Both the position numbers and the translations under genes were made by a program. Below, piece after piece: positions 34,351-44,713 of a stretch of 64,000 nt of DNA. Numbering within the stretch: the stretch's first letter is position 1; every line of letters begins with the position of its first letter. The stretch lies in NCBI RefSeq assembly GCF_046630445.1, contig NC_092333.1, positions 97,252,001 through 97,316,000 of the forward strand. The letters are read 5' to 3'. A model generated the notes under the pieces. That model did no database searches, had not been told where the DNA came from, and saw only the letters and a program-made list of their open reading frames with translations. Source of the DNA: Rutidosis leptorrhynchoides. Lineage: Eukaryota; Streptophyta; Magnoliopsida; Asterales; Asteraceae.

Positions 34351-35712
34351 AACTTATACCTTTCGATTCAGAAGGCTTTGTTTGTCTCAATTTTATTGCA
34401 TACTCCGAAAGAACACAGTTACCAGTCGCTATAAACCCGATGCTTGAGCGGAAAGCTATTAATGATGGAATGATGTGATGTATTTGGAGGTGATGGAATT
34501 CTAAGTCAGAATATCCTCCAGAAGATGTTCGCAGCTATCTAGATCAATCGGCACAACCCATATCACAGACAGTAGATGTAACGTCCCTCTAAACTATGAT
34601 TTGAGTTTTCTAGATCTGAAACTCTGACACTTCTCCCCCTCGGATATAGACACCTTAAATCGTTCTGATCAGCACATTGTTTAATCATTTCCTCTCTCAA
34701 ATAGAATTCACTTTAATTGATAGACACGAAGTCCAAACTTTGAGAACGCAAATTCTTTGTGGTGAATGTGGTACAGCATCTTTATTGATTATCATACATC
34801 ATTTTTTTTTTATATTTTTTTTTTTTTGGATTTTCTGATGTTGCATTTTAAGCATTCCCAACAAAAATAAAGATAGACATAAAACAAAATCTAAATTACA
34901 AATTTGATGATGATGCACCACATTTTAAGATGAATCACTCTTCTGCTTAAATCTATGGTGTTGAAGTAGTCTCCTTTGATATATTCTCAAACCGATGATT
35001 TGTCTGTGATACAGAATTGTCCCTTTCGACCCGTTCATAGTGAAAACATCCCCTTTGAATTCCTGAGTAACCTAATGATGTGTTCCGGCCCAAGCAATAA
35101 AGGTAAATAGAAACGGGTAGAGGTTCTAACATCGTAAACTCACCTTGTGGACTTACATTGCAATCCTTCACTAGAGTATAAATCGTAGTAGGGGAGACCT
35201 CAACTGTCTGTTGAGTTCCTGAACGATCATTTCACAGTACATTCTTAGTGATAGTTAGGTGCTACCGTCAACCGCTGTAAACCTTTTCGCGATTTCCTTG
35301 CCAAGATTATTTACTTTATGTATAGGTGATCCTCTCATTCCAAAATTCAATCCTCAAAATTTATGAACGTTCATTAACTAATCATATATTACTTACTTTA
35401 TACGCAGAACGATTAACATGCAAGTTCAGTAATACAATCATTTCCCTTTTCACATAACAACTTCTCATTTTCTGATTTTTCAAAATTTTTATTGCTTTTT
35501 CATTTTTCAATGTTTTTGTATTTTCTGATGAAGCAATGTTCTCAACTATTCTACCTAACAGAAAGCAAATAAACACAATCTTTTTGGTTTTTTGATTTTA
35601 GAATGCATAACTAAAAATAAAATGATCATGCAAAATAGAAAATAAACTAAGTAACATGCCAAAATGATGCAAAATGCAAATATACATATGATACAGATCA
35701 GATGGTTACTTC
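34351..35712 (-). other. 3' noncoding flank of the copia pol, no gene seen
   Basis: AT-rich, with a T tract at 34801-34828. A minus-strand frame at 34953-35171 is not recognisable as any protein. A minus-strand purine run GAGGGGGAGAAG at about 34632-34643 resembles a polypurine tract, but what follows it does not match the 5' LTR at 42984, so no 3' LTR is called here. Confidence 0.45.
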
Positions 35713-36240
35713 AATAACTCCCTATCGGACATAACCTCCGCCATGTATTTCACTCCTAACACATTTAACAGGAATAGGAAACGAGGTCGGTCAAACGCTT
35801 TGTAAACAAATCAGCCCTTTAGGTGGTAGTACCTATTTGCAGAACATCAATTAATTTCTTCTCATAACAATCCCTAATGAAATGGTACTTGATCCCTGTG
35901 TGTTTGGTCTTAGAATGATTAACAGGGTTTTAGTAACAGCAATAGCAGCAGTATTATCAACATATATAGGAGTGTTAGAAATTTTCAAACCGTAATCCCG
36001 AAGCTGTTGTTGAATCCAGACAACTTGAGATGAACAACTCGCAGCAGCAATATATTTAGCCTCACACGTTGATTGTGCAACTGCCGTTTGTTTCTTACAC
36101 TGCCAACTTACCAACCTGCTACCTAGAAACTGACAACCACCAGAGGTCAATTTAAAATCTCTTTTACAACCTCTGTAGTCAGAATCACTGTATGCCGTCA
36201 GATCAAACCCATCCTTACGCGGATACCATAAGCCCAAACT
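35713..36240 (-). pseudogene. Copia RNase H
   Basis: Minus strand: GLWYPRKDGFDLTAYSDSDY, RDFKLTSGGCQFLG, SWQCKKQTAVAQSTCEAKYIAAA and IYVDNTAAIAV are the copia RNase H motifs, with D, E and D residues visible. A frameshift near 35930 breaks the last helix; its sequel in another frame includes the region around 35880-35715. It overlaps the RT frame at 36215-36237 through another shift. Confidence 0.9.
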
Positions 36241-37107
36241 TGGAGTTCTCTTTACGCATGATCTTCTTTGCTGCCAACATATGATTCACGTTCGGTTGTA
36301 CTTGATAACGAGCGCACAAAAAAGTAGCGAACATGATATCTGGGCGAGATGCTGTAAGATACATCAAAGAACCAATAATAGCCCGGTTTAGAGTTGGATT
36401 GACTTTCTCCCCTGTATTATCTGGCGTAATCACGTGATTCACTAAAAGAGGATTCTTGGCAATTCGTTCATCTTCCATCCTTAATCGGCTCAAGATGTCA
36501 GCTACATACTTCGATTGATGTAGAAAAATGTCTTTTTTCATTTGATCAACCTGCAACCCTAGGAAGAAATTAATGGCCCCTAGTGAACTCATCTTGAATC
36601 GTTTCTGCATTACATCCTGAAACTCATCAAACATTTTCTGATTAGTTGACCCAAAGATGATATCGTTCACATATACTTATACCAACATTATATCGTAGCA
36701 TACCAAGCTCTCGGGGCTTGGTGAAGACCATACAGCGCCTTTTCCAAGAGATACACCTTTTATGGATGATGCGGATCAACAAAACTCGGCGGCTTAGTCA
36801 CATACACTATTTCTCGAAAAGTGCCATACAAGAATGCACTCTTAACATCCATCTTAAAAACTTTAAATCCTTTCCATGAAATAAAAGCCAAAAACATTCG
36901 AATAGCCTCCAGTCTTACAACCGGAGCATAAACTTGATCGTAATCAATTTCAGGAATTTGCTGATATCCTCGAACAACCAATCTTGCTTTGTTCCTGATC
37001 ACGATTCCTTGATCATTAGTCTTATTTTTCAATACCCACTTCAGGCCATACGGTTTATAGCCCGAAGGTGGTATTACCAACCTCCACACACCCAAATGAT
37101 TGAATTG
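36215..37107 (-). pseudogene. Copia reverse transcriptase with deletion and altered catalytic site
   Basis: Minus-strand frame 37107-36760 has KWVLKNKTNDQGIVIRNKARLVVRGYQQ, YAPVVRLEAIRMFLA and KMDVKSAFLYG. After a TAA at 36760 comes the ALYGLHQAPRAWY block. Roughly 30 codons are then missing before the catalytic motif. That motif reads Tyr-Val-Asn-Asp in place of YVDD, with a TAA two codons earlier. The rest (36670-36215) has FKMSSLGAINFFLGLQV and GSLMYLTASRPDIMFA. Inactive on several counts. Confidence 0.92.
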
Positions 37108-37905
37108 TTAAAGTTCTTCTTGCATAGCTGAAACCCACTCATCATACTGTAACGCATCTTTGACATCTTCAGGTTCGATTTGTGACACAAAGCAACAGTG
37201 CGCATTCCTAAAGATTCTTCCGGTCTGATTCAATTGAGTATAAAAAGCAGTAACAACATTTGCAGAGGGTGTCATACGCTCATCCATCTCTGAAGATTCA
37301 CCTGTATTAGCACCTGAAACACCTGCAGGGTTAGTAATATAATCATCAAAACGTTTAGGGAGGGATACCGTTCGACCAGACCGTCGTAGTCCTTCTGTTT
37401 CAGTAGAATCATGTGTATTGGTTTGAATAGGACCCGCATTCAGTGGAGTAGGTTCCTCAAGCATAGTTCGAGTGGGTTCCTCATCCACCAAATCCTCATA
37501 AACTTCATCCAGATACAAATCCTCCCCCTCAGATTGTAATGTCAATTTCTCTAACACGGGAACTGAATCACCAGAATCTGATTCATCATCATTTGACCCT
37601 GTCACTGGTGCTCTTTCTTCAGTCATGATTGGTACTTTAGATTGCACACGCACATCAGTCATACGTTCAGCGGAGAGACGCATGTTATACATCATTTGTG
37701 CAGCAACCTCTTCATCCCCAGAGTCATCCTCAGGAAGATTGAACGAATCAAACAACTTATCATAGTCAAACTGCCACGTATACCCTTTACCAGCTGGAAT
37801 TGCTGCATGTCGTTGAACATCAATTTCAGTACATTCTTCAACGCACCGAGACTCCAAATTATACACACGTTTGCATGCGTTCCCATAACACAAGAATCTA
37901 ACCAT
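37108..37905 (-). pseudogene. Copia integrase C-terminus and linker
   Basis: Minus-strand frame directly after an in-frame TGA at 37906. It keeps KRVYNLESRCVEE of the integrase C-terminal region, then a long acidic linker. The usual pre-RT segment follows (LRRSGRTVSLPKRFDDY, EPEDVKDALQYDEWVSAMQEEL). It ends in TAA at 37108, and RT continues in the same frame. Confidence 0.88.
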
Positions 37906-38973
37906 TCAAAACTGCTCGAGATGTTTGAATTTCCCACCTATAACAGCTTTCAGATTGAATTTCCCACCTGTATCTCTAACCATTGTGGTACACAGAGAAC
38001 CAAACGGCTCGAGATGTTTGATATAAGGTTTCCTTTTCAACAGCAGTTCATAACATGTCTTGTCGTGACGTTTCACAACAAGAACTCTATTCATCGTATA
38101 GCACGCATTCAAAATTGCTTCACTCCAAAAGGTAACTGGTAATTCTGAGTCAGCCAACATGGTTCTGGCAGTCTCAATTAGAGTACGATTCTTTCTTTCA
38201 GCTACATCGTTCATCTGTGGAGTGTACGGTGAACTAAATTGTTGTTGAATTTCTCTTTCATTACAATACTCCTCCATCTTCCTGTTTTTAAACTCTGTCC
38301 CATTATCTGTTCGTATCCTTCTTACCCTTAACTTATACAATGTTTCAAGTCTCGTGATCAGTAATCTGATTTGTTCAAATGTATCAGCTTTACTTTTTAG
38401 CAACACCACCCACGTAAAACGCGAGTACTCATCAGTAACCACCAAGCAATAGGAATGTCCAGTGATACTCTTCTTGTTGATTGGACCGAACAGATCCATA
38501 TGCAGTAACTCAAGAGGAGTGTCAATGGAATGATGTTTCTTAACTTTGTGTGGTTTCTTGGCTTGCTTCCCTTTCTTACACAGCACACAACCATCAGGAA
38601 CATGAAACCCTTTTACATTTACACCTTCCACCAAACAATTGTGAACTAAATGGTTCATTTTCCTGAAACTTAAGTGACCCATCCATTTATGCCATAACAT
38701 CAACTCCTGTTCAGTAGCCTTGGACACAAAAGCCTGATGCCCTGTAGCTGCTTTCACATAAGCCTTTGACATATCAAGAATGTACAAGTCTTGATATCTG
38801 GGTGCCGTCATAAGAATCATATTTTCTGAAACTTTGTATTCATTTCGCATAATGTAACACTGCTGCTCATCAAATAGAACTTTATGCTTCTTATCACACA
38901 CTTGAGAGATGGACAGCAGGTTATTTGACATTTCTTTCACGTAACTCACTTTGTCAAAACTGATAAAGGAATT
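37906..38973 (-). pseudogene. Copia integrase
   Basis: Minus-strand frame with the zinc-binding H-H-C-C (LWHKWMGHLSFRKMNHL, CVLCKKGKQAKKPH) and the core LLHMDLFGPI, VVTDEYSRFTWV, RIRTDNGTEFKN and FSSPYTPQMNDVAERKNRTL. The D-D-E residues are present. A small duplication of a GGKFN/GGKFK segment occurs near 37935, and an in-frame TGA at 37906 ends it. Confidence 0.93.
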
Positions 38974-39837
38974 TTAAATCATCCCTTGAGCAGTTATAAA
39001 ACCTCCTTGATCACCAGCAAAAGAAACTGGTCCACCTTTAATTGATTTAACATCATGAATCAGAGACATGTTTCCGATCATGTGCCGGGACGCCCCACTA
39101 TCAACAATCCAAGTATTTTTGTTTGGACTGTAGGCAACCTGCACAAATAATTGAAAAATGATATAGTTTAAGGGGGATACCCATGCCTTATCGGAAATGG
39201 GTTTTCCGTTAATGGTGACAACCTTTTCATTATCCTTATAAGCGGTACCCGAACCACTAGCCCCATTAAATCCCTCCTTGGTTACCCACATTTGATTTTT
39301 ATGTAAGGGTTTCTTAAAATAAACATTATCTTGCATAACCCTTTTACCATTATCAGTCTTGGAAGAATTTTCATGACTCACATGTTTATCAGACCTTTGA
39401 GAGTTAGGTCTAGATGACATATGAGTCTTAGGAGGAGAAGCTGATCTAAACTTTTGAAACCTTTTAAGGGGACTCAACTCAATCCTCCTCCTGGGTGCTA
39501 TGAAACATTTGGAACAGTGTATAGCCCTATGACCTCCTAACCCGTAATGTAAACATGAACGCGTAGTCTCAATATGTTCATCTCTAAAATAGGAATCAAA
39601 TCTAGGTTTATAAGCAGTTGGAGATCTATGTCTCCGAGGTCCGGGTGGAGACCTCCTGCTTACAGGAGAACTCTCAAGAGTTCTAACCGGAGACCTTTTA
39701 GGTGGAGGAACGTACTTAGGTGGTGAGTTACAAGATAGTTTCAAGAAGTCCTCCTCCTTAAAATTAGGACCTTTAACAAATTTAATTGGAGATCGGTTCC
39801 TAATCCTGATAGGTCTCTGATTAGCTGGGTTTTTCAA
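38974..39837 (-). pseudogene. Copia second knuckle, Ser/Arg/Pro-rich region and protease
   Basis: Minus strand: a basic Ser/Arg/Pro stretch (PPPKRSPVRTLESSPVSRRS), a degenerate zinc knuckle CLHYGLGGHRAIHC, a linker, then the copia protease NTWIVDSGASRHMIGN with the catalytic DSGA. TAA at 38974 interrupts the frame, which continues into integrase. Confidence 0.88.
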
Positions 39838-40050
39838 AATCTTAATAGGTTTAGTGTTAGGTTTATCTACCTTCTTGGAATTATCTACCCCTACTTTAGG
39901 AGTCTCTGATGTACCTACCCGTTTACCCTTTTCTTGTTCGGTCTCAGTTGGTTGAATTGGAACATAATCCTCACCGAATTGTTTCTCAGGTGGTGAAAAG
40001 CTATAATCGTGCTCAAAAGGTGGAGGACACTGCTTATAATCACCACTAGT

Positions 40051-40554
40051 TTATTTTCCTCCAACGTTTTGACAATACTCTAGAACAAAAGCAGACCTCT
40101 TATAGATATACGCCTTATCTCTTTCTGTCTCATAACTAATCCTAAAGGATTCTTTATCTCTCTTAGGCTCATCTATCTCAGTGATCTGTCTCATAATGGT
40201 CTGAGTATTTAATAGCACATTTGACTTCAAATCTGTCACATGGTCGTCTAATGTTTTAATGATTTCCCTAAAATCTTTTTCCCTTGATTTCAAGAACAAA
40301 TTGTCCTCATACTGCTTCTTAAGAACCTGATTACCCTTTTTAAGCATATCAATTTGCTGTTCTAAGGCAGTACAGTTATTACAGTTTAGGCAAATGTCAG
40401 ACAATCTTTTAACATGATCCTCTAAAGTCACACATCCAGTACACGTCTTTACTGACTCCCTAAGTTCATTTAATTGTAACTCTAAGCTAACACAATTATT
40501 ACACACAGTATTAGTTTCAAGTGTTACCTTAGATTTGTTTGAAGAGTCTGCCAT
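40051..40554 (-). pseudogene. Copia polyprotein: CxxC coiled-coil region
   Basis: Minus-strand frame with three or four evenly spaced CxxC-x2-LE units (CNNCVSLELQL, CTGCVTLEDHV, CNNCTALEQQI) in a heptad-like helix, then a long charged helix. It lies between gag's first knuckle and the protease, so it is an insertion in the usual copia plan. The role is unknown; it may mediate multimerisation. Confidence 0.75.
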
Positions 40555-40581
40555 AAAGGCATAGAGACGTGGAGCCTTCTC

Positions 40582-40895
40582 TTATACTACACCAGATTCT
40601 GATTTAGATTCCGATTCTGACTCTGAACTCGAGCTATTCGAACCAAGATCCAAGTTGACCAACCTTTCCTCATTCAATATCTTCGTCTTAACTGTTGCTG
40701 AGTTGCACACAGAAGACTGACCAACATACACACAAGATTTCTTTGAGTCGTCGTCTGAAGAGGATGACTCACTGTCTGTCCAAATGTCCCCGTCACTGTG
40801 AATGGCCCCTTTAACTTCTCTTGCACCCTTTTGTTTATGTACCCTCGATGCAAGTAATTCGCCCAGTACCATGCTCTGTCAATCCTATCTTCCAT
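40582..40895 (-). pseudogene. Copia polyprotein: acidic serine-rich region
   Basis: Two overlapping minus-strand frames. One has KEKLKGPFTVTG-like sequence and one an acidic Ser/Glu run (SSSSESESESKSESG). Together they read as one region of the copia polyprotein broken by a frameshift. Confidence 0.65.
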
Positions 40896-41062
40896 TCTGC
40901 ATCACAGGCACTTGCATTGCTTATCTCTACCAACACAACTCATATTTTCTCTCTCAGCTTTTTTCCTTTTCAACCTCTTCCTCAGAAATTTGAACCCTCA
41001 CAACATTCGCTTGACGATCGAAAGCATCAGTTACATCAAGAGACCAATCATAGGACTCATCA

Positions 41063-41935
41063 TCATAGGTAACAGCTAAGGCCTTTAGACTCATCCACAA
41101 CTAGAATGTTAATCGTATTTTTCGATTCTCGTTTCTGATTATGGAATGGATTATGAAAGCCTGGTTGCTTCGGCTTATTGCAGGTTCTCCTAAAGTGACC
41201 CAACTCATGACAGTTGTGATACCTGACTTTGTTCATATCAAAGCCAAACTTAGTGTTCATGTTCACACCCAAATGTTTCTCACCAGTCTTCTCAATATAT
41301 CTCTTGGCCCTACGAATAACACTAACCATAGCCCATAGGATATCCATCTTTTCTATTTCATTTTCATCAATCTGATCATAGTCCTCCTGTTCCAAATGAC
41401 TGTTCCCAATTCTTCCATTCAACAGATCATTGTAAGAATTCACAACCATAACGACCAAAGCCATATCCTCCTCAACCCCTTGAATTGTACGCAATCGGAT
41501 GTTTTCAGTTCTCAAGACCTCAGTACTCGCATTTTTGCTTGAAGTGGCTTGATAAAGAACACTTTGCGGTGCAGGAGTAACATAGCTAGACATTATCTTC
41601 TGAGTGTTTGAAGTAAACGCTGTCTGAGGTGGTGCATGTTTCTTATCAGCAGAACCAATTTCAGGAGATTTATACACCACGGGGTTCTGAACTGTCTCCA
41701 ATCTTTTCAACCTCTCTTGAAATTCAAGCTCCTTTGCTTGTAGCTTTGTAACAAAAGCACTAAACGAGTTATCCAGAATTGTAAAGGACTTCTCAATCTC
41801 TAGGATAATGGGATCCCACTTTATCGGTAAACCCTCACGAAAACACTGTACTATCTTCTTATTTAGAAACACAATATCAACACGTTTAAGTTCTGTCAAT
41901 AAGTGACGATATCTAGCAACAGCATCTTTCAATGA
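41063..41935 (-). pseudogene. Copia gag C-terminal half with zinc knuckle
   Basis: Minus strand: ARYRHLLTELKRVDI and a helical gag core, followed by a long linker and the knuckle VRYHNCHELGHFRRTC. The first Cys of the usual CxxC pair is replaced by Tyr. The region continues out of frame to 40582. Confidence 0.85.
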
Positions 41936-42037
41936 TTCATCAGGCTGAACGACAAAATTCTTCCATTGTTTCTTCAGAACCTTACCCTTTGTTTTTCTAT
42001 ACTCAGCACTCCCCTCATTTCCACTCTCAAGAGCATT

Positions 42038-42422
42038 CTACAAGGTGTATGTGGTCAGATGCGTCTCAGACTGATGGAAAATCTCGCTAGAAAGTGCCTG
42101 AGTGAGATGACTGTAAGCTTTGCATTCTAAATTATAGTCTTCTCTTTCTGCTACACTGAGTTCCATTGGAGTCTTGGACTCACCATGATCCTTAGTTGGA
42201 AAAGTATATTCAGCCTTTAAGAAATTATACAATCGAGAGTCTATTCCGTTCAATGATCAAAAACCTAGGTTTCCATTCTGCAAAGTCATCCAATGATTCT
42301 AGCCTAGGTACACGATAAGAACTACCAATCTCATTTTCTGTCTTTAGTAAGTGATGAAGACCTGACAAAGAAGCACCGACAAGAGCTAACTGCATTTCTG
42401 AAGTTTCAAAACTGTCTGACAT
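42038..42422 (-). pseudogene. Copia gag N-terminus
   Basis: Starts at ATG 42420-42422 (MSDSFETSEMQLALVG). Two frames joined by a shift near 42235 carry LESLDDFAEWKPRFLII and NGIDSRLYNFL, then an alpha-helical segment. Typical of a copia gag start after a long leader. Confidence 0.8.
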
Positions 42423-42983
42423 TGTAACCGTACGGTTGTACTACACGGATGCAGAAATAAACACGGTTGCACTACTCGGGTGCAAAATTTAACACGGATG
42501 CAGGTTACACGGTTGCAAAGTGTAACCAGATGAAATTATACTGTTGCATTGTATAACCGGACGGGTACAGGATGTATTGTACGGTTGTAGTGTTACACGG
42601 TTAGAGTATAAACGGATGTAAAGTACACGGATGCATAGATGTATCCGTACGGTTTCAGTATCCAGGTGATGTATCCGTACGGCTGCAGGTTGTAACTGTA
42701 TTGTTGTATGCTTGGTCGATTCTGGGCAGAAAACTGCACAGAAATTAGGGTTTATGGTTTGGGTTGATCTAGCACTCGATCTGGAGCAAAATCACTGATT
42801 GTTTTACGTTCAAAATAAAGTTTTTGACTAGATTAACAACTTTTCTTAACAAAAAACACGGATTAACACGTAAAAATTATGAGATTTTAATGATATTTCA
42901 AGAAAAACAAAAAAACTCAACTTTTCTATTCGATTTTGACACAAACTGATCGTTTAATCAATCACACAAGCTATGATACCACT
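42423..42983 (-). promoter_or_regulatory. Copia leader with degenerate repeats and primer-binding site
   Basis: The minus-strand TGGTATCATAGC (42981-42970) differs by one base from the initiator tRNA-Met complement. At 42430-42720 the plus strand repeats words like ACACGGTTGCA, ACACGGATGCA and CCGTACGGTTGCA a dozen or so times. The same word forms palindromes in the LTR. Confidence 0.8.
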
Positions 42984-43366
42984 TGTAGGATCGTGTAAAC
43001 AGGATTAAACGATCTTAGATTCAATAACGAGTGCGGAAATCTCATTATGGGTTTAATACTCAAAATAATCTAATCACCTTTGATCTTAATGAAGAAAACA
43101 ACTTTTGTATGTTAAAGATCGACTTAGATGAATGCTAGAATACCTGGGTATCGGTTTAGACTTGTAGAATAGGTTAGAACTCGTATCCCTAACAATGAAC
43201 CCGTAATACCCATTATATAAACACAGCACGTGCAACCGTGCGGTTGCATTGTCTATCCGTACGGTTGCATACCTGCAACCATGCGGTTGCATTCCAACAG
43301 TGAAAGTTAAACGTTAAAGCATTTCAACATGATCGTAATGAACTCGGGGACTATAATGCACCAACA
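42984..43366 (-). repeat. Copia 5' LTR (about 383 bp)
   Basis: On the minus strand it starts TGTTGGTGCATTATAG and ends CACGATCCTACA, next to the primer site. Upstream of a minus-strand TATATAA (43212-43220) lies the palindrome TGCAACCGTGCGGTTGCA (43231-43248), with further copies of the arms to 43293. The outer boundary is chosen from the TG start and not confirmed by a second copy. Confidence 0.7.
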
Positions 43367-43448
43367 GTAAGAGAGCCGAATCACTCGTGATTAACTCGAT
43401 TTTGACAAAACAATTGATTCGTGCCTGAGATGAGATGATACTCTATAT

Positions 43449-43751
43449 CAGTGGTGGAACTATGATTTTTTTTTCACCTGGGGCAAAAAAATATTTAATC
43501 CCGTAGCAATTTTTTTGAACAAAATATGGAGGTTTTGGGGCAAAAAATTGAGGTTTTTTAGGCAAATTATGAAGGTTTTTTTTGCAAAAGTTGAAGGTTT
43601 TTGAGCAAAATTTGAAAATTTTAGGGCAAAATATGTAGGGTTGGGGGCAAAAAAAAATCCACTGGGGGCAAAGCCGAAAAACCCAAAGTTTTGACACTAA
43701 AAAAATCTACTGGGAGTGGGCGCCCCCTGCCCCCATGTAATTTCGCCCCTG
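43449..43751. mobile_element. hAT-type miniature element (303 bp)
   Basis: It starts CAGTGGTGGAACTATG and ends TTTCGCCCCTG; inverted, the end reads CAGGGGCGAAATTA, an imperfect match to the start. It is flanked by the perfect 8-bp duplication CTCTATAT (43441-43448 and 43752-43759). CAG ends with 8-bp duplications are typical of the hAT superfamily. It has no transposase; the interior is a run of GGCAAA/TTTTTGC repeats. Confidence 0.85.
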
Positions 43752-43759
43752 CTCTATAT

Positions 43760-44159
43760 CTCAAACTCGAATAAGTTTACGGCTAATCAGTGGAGGTACT
43801 TAGTTATATCCAAGTTTGCCCTATGAGTGGTTGGCTCCAAGTTCCGCCACTTCGACTAATTACTATTTTTATAATGATATTAATTGGTATTGGTACAAAA
43901 CTGCAAACATATTTGAAAAGGTAGTGGCTTATGCATGCAAAACTAAGATCTTATTATAATAATAAGGTCTAAATTATTTACATTATCAACAAAAGAGTTT
44001 GATTAATTATATCAAATCAAAGGTGTCATATTCCCAATGAATATTTGAATATTGGCTTTTAATTTATACAATATTTCCGTTGATAAGGTATCATAATAAT
44101 ATGCATTATTGCAATTATTTTGTTACTATTGATTACGGAATATTAACTAGAGTTAAATG
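43760..44159. other. AT-rich stretch, nothing recognised
   Basis: No ORF, repeat pair or known motif seen between the hAT-type element and the LINE fragment. Confidence 0.5.
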
Positions 44160-44713
44160 AGACGTGGAGGGTGATGAAAATTCTAAACTTTTTCACTATT
44201 CTTTGAAACGCACGCTTCGTATTCAACACATCAGGGTCTCTTAGTTGACGGAGTTTGGTTAAATGATCCGAATGTTATTAAAGAGAGATTTTTTGATCAC
44301 TTCAAAGTTAAATTCGATGTTCATGAAGCTGATTTTTTATGTTCTGATCCGCGGCCTATTCGTGTCCTCACTGAAACAGAAACTTCGACTTTAGAAGTGG
44401 ACGTTGATGATAAGGAAATTGAACGAGCGATGTGGAGTTGTGGTAGTTTAAAAGCTCCCGGCCCGGATGGTATCTCTTTTCGTTTCATTAAACATTTTTG
44501 GGATTTATTAAAATTTGATTTTTGCAGAGACATTAGAGGTTTTTTCTCTTCATGTTCCATGCTTCGCGGTGCAAATTCAGCTTTCTTTTCTCTTATCCTG
44601 AAGATTCATAACTCAATGCTAATTACCGATTTTCAACCTATATCCTTGGTTGGTTGTTTTTATAAGACAGTCACCAAGATTCTTACGAATCGTCTTCAAG
44701 GTATCATCGATAA
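44160..44713 (+). pseudogene. LINE (L1-type) reverse transcriptase fragment
   Basis: One frame (44232-44713) reads the linker VDGVWLNDPNVIKERFFDHF and the RT start: AMWSCGSLKAPGPDGISFRFIKHFW, then NSAFFSLI and ITDFQPISLVGCFYKTVTKILTNRL. These are the N-terminal RT blocks of plant L1-like LINEs. A shift near 44230 breaks the upstream part (DENSKLFHYSLKRTLRIQHI in another frame). The catalytic FADD part is absent, because an LTR of family Z begins at 44714 in mid-domain. Confidence 0.9.

Larger units (their letters stand above)
34351..43366 (-). mobile_element. Cop: decayed Ty1/copia element
   Basis: Minus-strand order: LTR (43366-42984), Met-tRNA primer site, long leader, gag, extra coiled-coil region, protease, integrase, RT, RNase H. 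This order (integrase before RT) defines copia. Many stops, frameshifts and a deletion in RT show it is old. It continues beyond the nested cluster at 5115-4418. Confidence 0.9.

Noticed and set aside
34620..34650. Polypurine tract and 3' LTR start of the copia element
   Set aside because: The purine run is suggestive, but the next bases do not resemble the 5' LTR at 42984-43366, so the 3' LTR is not placed here.
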